Assembly: GCA_021413735.1 (NCBI GenBank)
Contig: JAIOPV010000213.1
Span: 1-61,069, forward strand
Source: Planctomycetota bacterium
GTDB lineage: Bacteria; Planctomycetota; Planctomycetia; Gemmatales; Gemmataceae
Direction of reading: 5' to 3'
DNA length: 61,069 bases
In this document: positions 46,582-55,951 of the stretch, piece after piece
How the letters are laid out: every line of letters starts with the position of its first letter
Position numbering within the stretch: the stretch's first letter is position 1
Notes under the pieces: generated by a model
Told to the model about the DNA's origin: nothing
Seen by the model: only the letters and a program-made list of their open reading frames with translations
Databases searched by the model: none
Made by a program: the position numbers and the translations under genes

Positions 46582-49500
46582 ATGATCCGCTCCCTGATCG
46601 TCGCCTTTGCTTTGGTGACCGTTTGCGGCGTGGCCCAAGGCGACGTGACGCTCGTCGAAAACGGCACGAGTAAGTGTGTCATCGTTGCGGACGCTGCGGT
46701 GATGGCTGCGGATAAGCCTACTGCCGCGAAGTTCATGGACGCCGAACCTGAGCGGCAACGGCAGCGATTGCGTGAGTCTGTGAAGGACTTGGCGCGCTAC
46801 CTCGGCAAGATGTCCGGGGCGAAGGTGGAAGTGGTGACGACTGCCCCGAAGGACGACGACAAGCGAGTTCGCGTTCTCGTTGGTGCGCCTGCTGTGGCTG
46901 CATTCGGGGCGAGTGCGAAAACTGCACCGTACAAGCAGGGCTTCAGGTATGTCGTGTCGCCGAAGGGTGTCGGGTTGCTGGGCGAATCGGACCTGGCCGC
47001 AAGCTACGCCGTCTACGAGTTGTTGGATCGCCTCGGTTGCCGCTGGTTCATGCCCAGTGAACTCGGCGAAGTCATTCCGGAATCGAAGACGATCACGCTC
47101 AAAGACATCGACCTGTCAACGGCTCCGGGCACCATCTATCGCGGCATCTGGTACGCGGACGACGACTATCGTCGCCGCAATCGTCATGGCGGTTTGTTGC
47201 TCTCAGCCGGGCACGCGCTGGAGATGTACGTCACAAAGGAAGAACGCGAAAAGCACCCCGACTGGAAGGCGACAATCGGCGGCAAGCCGCACCCGCACCG
47301 TTTGCGGTGGAGCAGCGCAACGCTGGCGAACGGCCTCGCCGACAAGCTGATTGACATGCGTTCGAAGGATCCGCAGCCGTCGTATTCGCTGTCGCCCGAC
47401 GATGGCAGCGACTGGGACGAATCGCCACAAGACAAGGCGATCGACGCGGACGATTTCGACAACACGCACCAGCAAACGGCGATCACCGATCGGCTCATGG
47501 TGCTGTGCAATCGCGTCGCCACGAAGGTTTCGGCGAAGCACCCGGATGTGCTCTTCGGGATGTTGGCATATGCACAGTACACGCGGCCACCGGTGCGAGA
47601 GAAATTGCATCCGAGCATCGTTCCACAGATCGCGCCGATTACTTACAGCCGCGCGCACCCGATGACCGACGACCGTGTGCCCGGCAACAAAGACCTGCGA
47701 TATCTCATCGAGGGCTGGGGCAAGAAGGCGAAGATGACGTCGATGTACTACTACGGCTGGTTCCTCGCGGAGCCTGCCGCGCCGCACCCAATGCTCGCGA
47801 AGTGGGGCGTCGATGTGCCGATCGCGTTCAAGAACAACTGTCAGTTCTGGCAGCCTGAAACGCTCTCAACATTTGAGACGAACATGCACGCCTTGTACAT
47901 GGGCTGCCGGCTCGCGTTCGATCCGTCGCTGAAACCCGAGGATGTGTACGCCGACATCAATGCGAAGTTCTACGGTGCCGCCGGGAAGTCGATGGCCGCG
48001 TACTGGCAGTTCATCGACGACGTGTGGGTGAACACGCCCGAATACTCCGGCTGTGGTTTTGGTTACTTGCGTCGCTGGACGCCGGCCCGCATGGCAGAAG
48101 CTCGCAGGCTGATGGCTGCTGGAATCGCCGCTTGCAAGACGGACACCGAACGCCATCGTGTGCAACTCGCCGACGAGTCGCTTCAGTTGTTCGAGCAGTT
48201 CATGAAGATGCGCGAGGATCAGGCCGCGGGGCGATTCACGAATCTCGCGGAGAACGCCGCGGCGTGGCGAAAGCGGGTCGTGGAACTCGGCGAGAAGTAC
48301 AAGGATCAGTTTTGTTTCACGCGAGTCGGCTGGACGCCGCATACCGTCAACGGAGCGTACTTCGGGCAGTTCTATCAACAGACCTACGACGACGCGAGCC
48401 GCATCGCGCAGCACTTCGACATGCCGGCGCCGGTCCTCCGCACGTTCCGCTATCACACCGACCCCGACAAGAAGGGTGAATCGCTCGGCTGGACGAAGCC
48501 GGACTTCCACGACAAAGCGTGGGAGACTACCGACGTTTGCAGCGACACCTGGAGCACGATCGGGCTGCACGATTACTTCAAGTCGATGTGGTATCGCAGT
48601 GAGGTAACGCTGCCGGCCGTGCCGAAGGGCCAGCGAGTGTTCCTGTGGCTCGGCAGCTTCGACGGCAGCGCGAAGGTGTTCGTCAACGGCCAACTCGTTC
48701 AGCACAAGGGCACCAATGGCAAACTGGTTGACGAAGTCACGGGGTATTGCCAGCCGTTCTCGTTCGACATCACGAGCATCGCGAAGACCGGCGTGAACAG
48801 CATCGCGTTATTCTGCACTCGGAAAGACTTCAACGAACTCGGCACAGGTGGCTTGCTCGGTCCGGTCGCAGTGTATGCGGAGCGTGCTCCGAAGTGGGTG
48901 CCCGCGACGGTACACGTCATCCCCAAGGAAACGGCCCCGGAAGGTGAGGGGTACTTCTCCATCATCGAGGGGAAGAACGGCAAGCTCTATGTCGGCACGC
49001 ACGCGAACGGCGTGAACTCGTGGCTTGTGGAGTTCGACCCGAAAACCAAGCAAATGAAGGTAGTCGTTGATTGCCACAAGGCGATCGGCACCGACCTGAA
49101 GGGCTTCGGTTCGCAGGCCAAGATTCACACGCGGAACAACGTCGGTGCCAGCGGAAAGATCTACTTCGGCACGAAGCAAGGCTACCCCACGGACAAGGAA
49201 AAACGCGAGGACTACCCCGGCGGCTATCCGATGGTCTACGATCCCGCGACGGGCGAAACGAAAGTCTACCCGATTCCGGTGAAGCACCACGGCATCAACA
49301 GCATCATGCCCGACGAGAGCCGCGGTGTCGCGTACATCTCGACGTGTTCGGATGGTCGCCCCGGACCCGGCGAAAGCTCAATCTTCCTGATCCTCGACCT
49401 GAAGACGGGCAAGTCTCGCGAGTTGATTGACACAAAGCACATCTACGGCTTCATCGTGTTAGATCATCTCGGGCGTGCGTATCACCCGCTGCTCGGCGGC

Positions 49501-50106
49501 GAGATCGCGCGATACGACCCGAAGACCGACAAGCTCGAAAAGCTGAAGCAGACCATCGACGGCAACCCGCCGCCGGCCGACTCGCACCTCGCGGAGCAAC
49601 CGAGCGGACACCCGATCAACTGGGACGTGTCGCCCGACGGCAAGACGCTCTACAGTGTCGCGATGAGCAGCAACCACCTGTACGCCTACGATCTCACGGC
49701 AACTGGCGGTACGATACCGGGCCGCGACCTGGGCGTGCTCGTGCCAACGGCCACAGAGACGGATTGCCGTGCGATGTGCGTTGGGCCGGATGGCCGAGTG
49801 TGGGCTTCGGTCACACGCCCGAGTGCGTTCGGCATCAGCGAGCATCACATTGTGAGTTACAAGCCCGGGGAGAAGGCTCCGAAAGATCACGGCCCCGTGT
49901 CGATCAAGAACCCGAACTACACGGAGTTCACGGGCAAAGATGGCAAGCCACTGCCTTACCATGCCGGCACCTTCAAGACACCCGACGGCGTCACGACCTC
50001 GCGATATGTCACGCTGGGCGTCTGCCAGACGAAAGCTGGCGGCGTGTATGTGCTGATGCTAAGTCCGTATACGGTACTGGAAATTGCACCCGAAGACCTG
50101 AAGTGA
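46582..50106 (+). CDS. Large secreted DUF4838 protein with galactose-binding-like and beta-propeller parts
   Basis: The 1174-residue protein starts at ATG 46582, preceded by GGAGG, with signal peptide MIRSLIVAFALVTVCGVAQG. Residues about 60-170 resemble a glycoside-hydrolase accessory domain (AASYAVYELLDRLGCRWFMP). DUF4838 follows (about 190-500; MTSMYYYGWFLAEPAAPHPM), a glycosidase-like TIM-barrel. Residues 630-770 look like a galactose-binding domain (FLWLGSFDGSAKVFVNGQLV). The C-terminal 400 residues form a propeller (GKLYVGTHANGVNSWLVEFD, GRVWASVTRPSAF). Probably a periplasmic or surface glycan-acting protein. It is convergent with the hydrolase, with a 2-bp gap. Confidence 0.85.
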   Translation: MIRSLIVAFALVTVCGVAQGDVTLVENGTSKCVIVADAAVMAADKPTAAKFMDAEPERQRQRLRESVKDLARYLGKMSGAKVEVVTTAPKDDDKRVRVLVGAPAVAAFGASAKTAPYKQGFRYVVSPKGVGLLGESDLAASYAVYELLDRLGCRWFMPSELGEVIPESKTITLKDIDLSTAPGTIYRGIWYADDDYRRRNRHGGLLLSAGHALEMYVTKEEREKHPDWKATIGGKPHPHRLRWSSATLANGLADKLIDMRSKDPQPSYSLSPDDGSDWDESPQDKAIDADDFDNTHQQTAITDRLMVLCNRVATKVSAKHPDVLFGMLAYAQYTRPPVREKLHPSIVPQIAPITYSRAHPMTDDRVPGNKDLRYLIEGWGKKAKMTSMYYYGWFLAEPAAPHPMLAKWGVDVPIAFKNNCQFWQPETLSTFETNMHALYMGCRLAFDPSLKPEDVYADINAKFYGAAGKSMAAYWQFIDDVWVNTPEYSGCGFGYLRRWTPARMAEARRLMAAGIAACKTDTERHRVQLADESLQLFEQFMKMREDQAAGRFTNLAENAAAWRKRVVELGEKYKDQFCFTRVGWTPHTVNGAYFGQFYQQTYDDASRIAQHFDMPAPVLRTFRYHTDPDKKGESLGWTKPDFHDKAWETTDVCSDTWSTIGLHDYFKSMWYRSEVTLPAVPKGQRVFLWLGSFDGSAKVFVNGQLVQHKGTNGKLVDEVTGYCQPFSFDITSIAKTGVNSIALFCTRKDFNELGTGGLLGPVAVYAERAPKWVPATVHVIPKETAPEGEGYFSIIEGKNGKLYVGTHANGVNSWLVEFDPKTKQMKVVVDCHKAIGTDLKGFGSQAKIHTRNNVGASGKIYFGTKQGYPTDKEKREDYPGGYPMVYDPATGETKVYPIPVKHHGINSIMPDESRGVAYISTCSDGRPGPGESSIFLILDLKTGKSRELIDTKHIYGFIVLDHLGRAYHPLLGGEIARYDPKTDKLEKLKQTIDGNPPPADSHLAEQPSGHPINWDVSPDGKTLYSVAMSSNHLYAYDLTATGGTIPGRDLGVLVPTATETDCRAMCVGPDGRVWASVTRPSAFGISEHHIVSYKPGEKAPKDHGPVSIKNPNYTEFTGKDGKPLPYHAGTFKTPDGVTTSRYVTLGVCQTKAGGVYVLMLSPYTVLEIAPEDLK

Positions 50107-50108
50107 TG

Positions 50109-51185
50109 TCACGGCTTCTTGAGGTGCTTATCAAGGAAGTCGTAAGCCACCTTGCGAGCATCTGTCGGGAACGAGTGGACGGCCTTGGGGTAGTGCCCTG
50201 CGAGCCGTTCGCTCACGCCGTGTAGCTTGTAGATCGTACCAGCGGCCGTGAGGACATCTTGCACCCCGGTCACGTCGAAATCGTTGTCCTTGTCGGCCGC
50301 GATCGCCAGGAACGCTCGCGGAGCGAACGCTGCCACCACTTCGTGAAAGTCGAACGGCAACTTGGTGACATCGTTCGCGAACTCCGACTTGATCCGAGGC
50401 ATGTACGTCTTGCCGGTCCAACTCGGCAAGTCGTCTTTCCTCATGCTGCTGAAGCCGCAGTTCGACACGATCGCCTTCAATCGCGTGTCGAAGAGAGCGG
50501 TGAACATGGCGTTGTGCCCACCGAGTGAGTGGCCGATCACGCCGATTCGTTCGGTGTCAACCTCCGGCAGCGTCTCCAGCAGATCGAGCGCCCGCACGTT
50601 ATCCCACACAGCTTTCATCGACCCGCTTGCATATCCTTGATCGGCGGCGAAGTCGTATTTGTGTTCCCCGAACGAGGGGTAATCGGGAACAATCACGACG
50701 TATCCGCGTTGAGCCAACTCCAGCCCATACGCCATGTCCTTGATGCCAAGGCCAGCGGGTTCATCCTTGCCGAGCTTGGTGGTTTGGTGCAGCGCAAGAA
50801 TCGCGGGGAGTTTCTTCGCGGGCTTCTCCGACGGCAGGAAAATGTACGCAGGCACGCGGTCGTTTGGATCGGACTGATACGTCACCTTCCGCCGAATCAG
50901 ATCGCCCACCTTGACTTGCTCGATCTCCTTCACGTCGAGCGGCACACGTTTCTGTTTGTTCGGAAATGAGCCCATCACCAAGGCCATGTTGTCGAGAATA
51001 TGCCCTCTGCGGACTTCCCAATCAGCGACCGTGCGAATCGGCGTTTTGTTGCCCTTGCGGTCGAGCGTGAACGTAAGGTCTGTGTGGTCGGAATACGACA
51101 CCGGCGGCAACGGCAACTCGAACTTCCACACAGGAGCATGGAACGAGAATGCCACGCACACAATGAAATAGCGGGCGGCGTTCAT
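50109..51185 (-). CDS. Exported alpha/beta hydrolase (dienelactone-hydrolase/acetyl-esterase type)
   Basis: The 358-residue protein has a weak N-terminal signal (MNAARYFIVCVAFSFHAPVW). The hydrolase fold is complete: oxyanion segment ILALHQTT, nucleophile Ser220 in GVIGHSLGGHNA, acid residue in AADKDNDFD and histidine near AVHSFPTD. It should cleave an ester in the periplasm. Its start is 3 bp after the stop of the upstream DUF1501 gene, so the two form an operon. The substrate is unknown. Confidence 0.88.
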   Translation of the reverse strand: MNAARYFIVCVAFSFHAPVWKFELPLPPVSYSDHTDLTFTLDRKGNKTPIRTVADWEVRRGHILDNMALVMGSFPNKQKRVPLDVKEIEQVKVGDLIRRKVTYQSDPNDRVPAYIFLPSEKPAKKLPAILALHQTTKLGKDEPAGLGIKDMAYGLELAQRGYVVIVPDYPSFGEHKYDFAADQGYASGSMKAVWDNVRALDLLETLPEVDTERIGVIGHSLGGHNAMFTALFDTRLKAIVSNCGFSSMRKDDLPSWTGKTYMPRIKSEFANDVTKLPFDFHEVVAAFAPRAFLAIAADKDNDFDVTGVQDVLTAAGTIYKLHGVSERLAGHYPKAVHSFPTDARKVAYDFLDKHLKKP

Positions 51186-51188
51186 GGG

Positions 51189-53324
51189 TTACACCGTCAC
51201 GTCGTCGTTGCGAGGGCGAGGAACAAAGCCGATGGTCACATCATCAACACGAACAAACGCCCGGTGACCTGCGGAAATCGCGAGTTCCCCAGGTGTCATC
51301 TTCTCCAGCACGATCATCATGCCGACGCCCATTTCGATTTCGTTCGCGCCGCCGTCCTGACTGCTGAGCTTCCGCGTGAGCGTCACTTTTTGGTAGCCGT
51401 CTGCCTTGTCCGCGAACTCCGGCACAATCGCGACCGACTCGAATTCTCGTCGCTTCGCAGGGGTCTTTGTCAGATCGGTGTAGCCGAACAACACGAGCCG
51501 ACAGCGGAAGTGCTTGATGAACTCGCGATAATCTTCAGTGTTTCCGCCGCCGGAAACTTGCGCCGTGATGGTATAAGTACCTGCGCGTGGGCTTCGCACT
51601 TCTTGCGTGATTAACGCCCAGGTTCCGGCAGGCAGCGTGCCCGCGGCACACGGTTCGAGCAAACCGTAGCCGAGCGCCGCATGACGATTACCAGTCTTCG
51701 GCATCGCCTGCGGTCCGTCGAGCACCCGCACGCCGAAGTCAAGACCCTTCGCGGCCTCCGCCATTGGCGCGGCTTGCCAGCCCTTCAGCCGTTTGGTCGT
51801 GCCTATTGCGACCAAGGGAATCTCGTCGTCGAAGTTGCGGTTTAGCAGTTGATCCTTCGAGTACGGCGGCACCAGCGCGAGCGTGCCAGTTGAGGGAACA
51901 CGTTCCGTTGTCGCCGCGGAATCACCGAGCAGTGCCGCGATTGGCTCACCCTTCGTGACGTGTAAAGGCCGCCCCGTCGCATCAGGGAACATCGCGTGAT
52001 GCCCGATTCCCAGCAGATGCACGATCGTCGCTGTGAGATCCTGCGGTTCGATGCGACCGTCGCGGGGGTATGCCCCGTTGCGGTCGCTGGAGCCGTAGAC
52101 CTGCCCGCCGCTGATCCCAGCGCCGGCCAGCACCACGTTGAACACATGCCCCCAGTGGTCACGGCCGCCCTGGGCGTTGATCTTCGGCGTGCGGCCAAAC
52201 TCGCCGACAGCAACGACCAGCGTTTCCTTCAGCAGCCCGCGACGGTCCATGTCCTCGATCAATGCCGTGTATCCGATATCGAACATTGGGCACAGCACGT
52301 CTTGTAAGCGGTCGGCGTTCTGGGCGTGCGTATCCCACATCGGGTTATTCACCGCCTCGTCGCCACCTTCACGCGGCCAGTTCACATGCACGAGTCGTGC
52401 GCCAGCTTCGATCAGTCGCCGACCCAGAATCAGACTCTGCCCCCACTTGTTCAGGCCATATCGTTCGCGGAGTCGCTGCGGTTCGCGGTCGATGTCGAAC
52501 GCCGTGCGAGCCTTCCCCGATGTCAGCAGCCCGAACGCTTCCTGCGAAACGCGGTCGTAGTCCTGAAGCGCCGAGCTTCGTTCGATCTTGTCGAAATGTC
52601 CTTCGAGTTGGTCCCGCAAACTCTGCCTCGCGGCGAGCCTCACAGATGACACATCAGGTGGCGGCGTCAGTCCCTCGACCTTGAAGTTCGCCGAGGACGG
52701 ATCGCACACCAACCGTGCCGGTTCCCAGCGTTTCGCAAGAAATCCAGCAGTTTGGCCGGCGGGTGTCACGTTGTCATTGAGCCGCATCACATCGGGTAGC
52801 CAGACCGATGTGTAAGCCGGCAAGGTCTCGCTGGGCTTCAGCATGCGGATCACGGAGCCGAGATACGGCCAGTCGGTTGGGCTGATCGTTCGCGATTGCT
52901 GCCCGGTGTACTTGTAGCCGGTGAGCACCCAGTAGCCGCTCGCGTCGTGGAGATCGCTGTCGGTGCAAAGTGAACGCACCACGGCGATCTTGTCGGCAAT
53001 CGCCGCAGTGCGGGGAAGCAACTCGCAGAACTGGATGCCGGGGATGTTCGTCTGGATGGGCTTGAACTCGCCGCGAATCTCGGCTGGCGCTTCGGGCTTT
53101 GGGTCGAAGGTTTCGTGCTGCGGCGGGCCACCTTGAAGCCACAGAAACAGCACGTTCTTCGCACGCCCGAACGACTTCGCGGTGGATTCGGTCGCGGCCT
53201 TGGCGTTCGCAGCGAGAAGCGTCGGCAGCGTCAGCCCCAACGTGCTGAGCCCGCCAACGCGAATCCATTCACGACGGCTGATGCCATCGCAAAGCCGGGT
53301 CGGCGCATCGAGTAGTGAGAACAT
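51189..53324 (-). CDS. DUF1501 protein with extra C-terminal domain
   Basis: The 711-residue protein has a Tat-like signal (SRREWIRVGGLSTLGLTL, arginines at 17-18). The DUF1501 core (about 50-450) shows QGGPPQHETFDPKPEAPAEI, a central WDTHAQNADRL and GEFGRTPKINAQGGRDHW. About 230 more residues follow, twice-Gly-rich and strand-like (AGTYTITAQVSGGGNTEDY, AFVRVDDVTIGFVP), perhaps a carbohydrate-binding sandwich; typical DUF1501 proteins stop near 450-480. It leads the operon with the esterase 3 bp downstream, so the two may act on one substrate. Confidence 0.9.
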   Translation of the reverse strand: MFSLLDAPTRLCDGISRREWIRVGGLSTLGLTLPTLLAANAKAATESTAKSFGRAKNVLFLWLQGGPPQHETFDPKPEAPAEIRGEFKPIQTNIPGIQFCELLPRTAAIADKIAVVRSLCTDSDLHDASGYWVLTGYKYTGQQSRTISPTDWPYLGSVIRMLKPSETLPAYTSVWLPDVMRLNDNVTPAGQTAGFLAKRWEPARLVCDPSSANFKVEGLTPPPDVSSVRLAARQSLRDQLEGHFDKIERSSALQDYDRVSQEAFGLLTSGKARTAFDIDREPQRLRERYGLNKWGQSLILGRRLIEAGARLVHVNWPREGGDEAVNNPMWDTHAQNADRLQDVLCPMFDIGYTALIEDMDRRGLLKETLVVAVGEFGRTPKINAQGGRDHWGHVFNVVLAGAGISGGQVYGSSDRNGAYPRDGRIEPQDLTATIVHLLGIGHHAMFPDATGRPLHVTKGEPIAALLGDSAATTERVPSTGTLALVPPYSKDQLLNRNFDDEIPLVAIGTTKRLKGWQAAPMAEAAKGLDFGVRVLDGPQAMPKTGNRHAALGYGLLEPCAAGTLPAGTWALITQEVRSPRAGTYTITAQVSGGGNTEDYREFIKHFRCRLVLFGYTDLTKTPAKRREFESVAIVPEFADKADGYQKVTLTRKLSSQDGGANEIEMGVGMMIVLEKMTPGELAISAGHRAFVRVDDVTIGFVPRPRNDDVTV

Positions 53325-53711
53325 GGCGTCCCTCGCGTTGGGTCACTCAGTCCGCGATTCTTCCCGATCATTCTCCGCTGTTCGCCATCGAGTCTCAAGA
53401 AGTTACTGGCCAGTAGCCAGCACCCGCAGGATGTAGGGAGTTAAGGACGGACTCTGGTGTTGCATCCAAAGGGTGGATGTTCTCGTCGCTCTCGGGTCGA
53501 GGAACCATTCGCCGTTCGCGTGATTGTGATTCGAGTTGTCGGTGTTCAAATGACCCCGCTGTTTGGGAATAGGAGACTGAGAATGATAAGAGTCTGTTCC
53601 ATCAATGAGGTTTGGTAACATGAAGCATGGCCCGCAAACCCGACCCCGAGTAGAAGCCGATCATTGCGGCGAAAATGGCTGCGGCAACCCATCCCGATAT
53701 CGGAGATCAAC
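53325..53711. other. Divergent intergenic region (387 bp)
   Basis: No confident gene. A 72-codon minus frame (53403-53621) has no recognisable domain. The ribosome site GGAG of the creatininase gene lies at the right end. Confidence 0.5.
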
Positions 53712-54581
53712 ATGACTGTTCGCTCACTTGGCACTCTGGTCCTTTCAGCGGTCTGCCTTGCGGCGGGATTCTTGGTCGCCTCGGCCGTTCCGTCGCAACC
53801 GGAGAAGCCGGTTGCCGGAGCCGATGCCACCCGGCCGATCGCCGGACCGGACACCGTGTTCGTCGAGGAGATGACGTGGATGGAGGTGCGCGACGCCTTG
53901 AAAGAGAAGAAGACGACGGTGATCGTACCAACCGGCGGAGTGGAGCAGAACGGGCCGTACATCGCCACCGGGAAGCACAACTACATCCTCCGGGCGACGA
54001 CCGAGTCGATTGCCCGCAAACTGGGCGACACGCTCGTTGCCCCGGGCGTTGCGTTCGTCCCTGAGGGCGGGATCGACCCGCCGACTGGGCACATGAAGTA
54101 TCCCGGCACGATCAGCCTGACTGAGGACACCTACGCCCGTTTGTTGACCGACATTTGTTCCAGCCTTCGCACCCACGGATTCCGCGAGGTCGTGCTGATT
54201 GGCGACAGCGGAGGCAACCAGAAGGGGATGAAGGTTGTCGCGGCGGAGTTGAACAAGGTGTGGGCTGGCGGGAAGACACGAGTCCACTTCATCCCCGAAT
54301 ACTACAACCATGACGCTGTCGATAAGTGGCTCGCGGGGCAGGGGATCAAGGAGGTGGACGAGGGGTATCACGATAGCTTTAACATCACCGCCACGCTGGC
54401 CGCGATCGACCCAGTGCTGATCCGGGCGAAGCAGCGGCAGGCGGCAGGCAAGTTCTCCATCAACGGCGTCGATCTCAACCCGCTGGCGAAGACGGCGGAG
54501 TGGGGCAAGAAGATTATTGAGTTCCGGTCTGAGGCAACCGTGAAGGCGATCCGCAAGTCTGTCGGCGAACCTCGCCCGTAA
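53712..54581 (+). CDS. Exported creatininase-family protein with altered metal-site motif
   Basis: The 289-residue protein starts at ATG 53712 with GGAG upstream and has a signal-like N-terminus (TLVLSAVCLAAGFLVASAVP). Family members are metal-dependent amidohydrolases. The usual EQHGPHL motif reads EQNGPYI here, with His in GKHNY, and the usual HGGN reads DSGGNQ. So some canonical ligand positions differ, and activity or metal may differ. Other family phrases remain (VPTGGVEQNGPY, LTDICSSLRTHGFREVVLIG). It may act on a small amide in the periplasm. Confidence 0.83.
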   Translation: MTVRSLGTLVLSAVCLAAGFLVASAVPSQPEKPVAGADATRPIAGPDTVFVEEMTWMEVRDALKEKKTTVIVPTGGVEQNGPYIATGKHNYILRATTESIARKLGDTLVAPGVAFVPEGGIDPPTGHMKYPGTISLTEDTYARLLTDICSSLRTHGFREVVLIGDSGGNQKGMKVVAAELNKVWAGGKTRVHFIPEYYNHDAVDKWLAGQGIKEVDEGYHDSFNITATLAAIDPVLIRAKQRQAAGKFSINGVDLNPLAKTAEWGKKIIEFRSEATVKAIRKSVGEPRP

Positions 54582-54676
54582 CTGGTTCGAGACCGCCCGC
54601 GAAGCCCTCCGACGCGGCTCACGGATCAACAACGCGAATCGAGAGCAGGTTGGAGGGAGTCGGTTCACATTTGGTG

Positions 54677-54718
54677 TTAGTGGCACAGGCCGGAGGCGCC
54701 AGAGGCCTGTGCCACTAA
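54677..54718. repeat. GTGGCACAGGCC inverted repeat
   Basis: The 15-bp arm TTAGTGGCACAGGCC at 54677-54691 pairs exactly with 54704-54718 across a 12-nt loop. It lies between convergent genes and resembles the element at 28984-29044. Confidence 0.82.
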
Positions 54719-54847
54719 AAATGGGACTCAATCAGCGGATGCATGTATGAGGCCCAAATATCGAAATCGGGTTCCGGAGTTTGCTCGGGTGCGACTGGTT
54801 CTGTAAAGCGACTCGGCGATTCAAGCGACACACTGTCTTGGCAGCGA

Positions 54848-55903
54848 TTACTTCTTCGGCGCTGCGACTTTGCATGCGGGATCCTTCGGGGTCGCTTCGC
54901 CCACATCACTGACGGGGTGAAGGAACAAGTACCTCCACACTTCCTCGTGGATGAACTTCCCGTCCGGTCCCTTCGCAGCACCGCCACCAGGAACCACAAC
55001 GCTGTGGGCGCGGTTGGCGTCATTCTTCACGTCGCACGTTGAGGTCAACCGCCGAGTGTTACCAAACGGTGGCTTGCTATCTTCGACGTTGACGATCGGC
55101 CCGTGTTTGTTGAGGCCGAGCATTTCCCACGAGCGGCAGTAGTGGTGCCCGGTCCAACCGCCGTCAAGGACGTGGCTGAAGCCGAAGAATCGCTCCGATG
55201 GTGTGGCTGATGCAAAGCCCTGCCAGCTTTCTGTTTGGTCTCGTGGCCCTGAGAACATGACAACGCGATCGACCTTCTGGTGGACGGCAAAGCGGGCCGC
55301 AGTCGTCGACCCGTGCGAGATGCCCGACAGAATTACCGACTCCCACCGAATGCCCTTTCCGTCTTCGGTGAGGAACTGCTCCCACTTCCCCTGCGGGTGG
55401 TTCTTGGACAGCCACCGCACGAATTGAAACGTCCTCTCGGCGATGCTGTCCGGCTTCGGAATGTCAACAACGGGGCTGTGGTCCTCGCCCGTGGCCGCCT
55501 CGAGGCGGATCTTCCCGAGACTCGTGCCATCGTCTCGCACCTCCGCCTTCAAACTACCGAACCAACGGTTGGCGTAGTGAACTTGGACGGCGTGGAGACC
55601 GTAGCTCGATACGCGATCGAACAGTGCCTGGTTGTGATCCATGAGCCAGATGACGAGCTTCCCCTGCGGCTTGACCCGTGTATCGACCGCGGCATGTTGG
55701 AGGTCGCGAACCTTACCCGCCTTGTCGGTGAACAGGAAATCAATCTCGGGGTGTTCTTTCGCCCGCGGATCAATCTCCGACGCACGCTTTGTCAGGTCGT
55801 ACTTTTGCGGTGTCTTGTCGTTGTAAGCGGGAGGCGCCGCGAGCGTGGCTTGTGACGCTGCTGCGAAGACCGCCACGACGACCAACATTTTGGTGAACTT
55901 CAT
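54848..55903 (-). CDS. Exported alpha/beta-hydrolase-like protein (possibly BPSS1187-type)
   Basis: The 351-residue protein starts at ATG 55903 with a signal peptide (MKFTKMLVVVAVFAAASQATLA). A nucleophile elbow GISHG with Ser196 lies in SVILSGISHGSTTAARFAV, followed by VVMFSGPRDQT. The histidine of a triad cannot be assigned. I remember a small family named after BPSS1187 with similar features, but this is not verified. It is 48 bp downstream of the DUF4886 gene on the same strand. Confidence 0.7.
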   Translation of the reverse strand: MKFTKMLVVVAVFAAASQATLAAPPAYNDKTPQKYDLTKRASEIDPRAKEHPEIDFLFTDKAGKVRDLQHAAVDTRVKPQGKLVIWLMDHNQALFDRVSSYGLHAVQVHYANRWFGSLKAEVRDDGTSLGKIRLEAATGEDHSPVVDIPKPDSIAERTFQFVRWLSKNHPQGKWEQFLTEDGKGIRWESVILSGISHGSTTAARFAVHQKVDRVVMFSGPRDQTESWQGFASATPSERFFGFSHVLDGGWTGHHYCRSWEMLGLNKHGPIVNVEDSKPPFGNTRRLTSTCDVKNDANRAHSVVVPGGGAAKGPDGKFIHEEVWRYLFLHPVSDVGEATPKDPACKVAAPKK

Positions 55904-55951
55904 GTGTGTCTCTTGTTCGAGTCGTGCGCTGACTGCCATCGAATCGACCCT

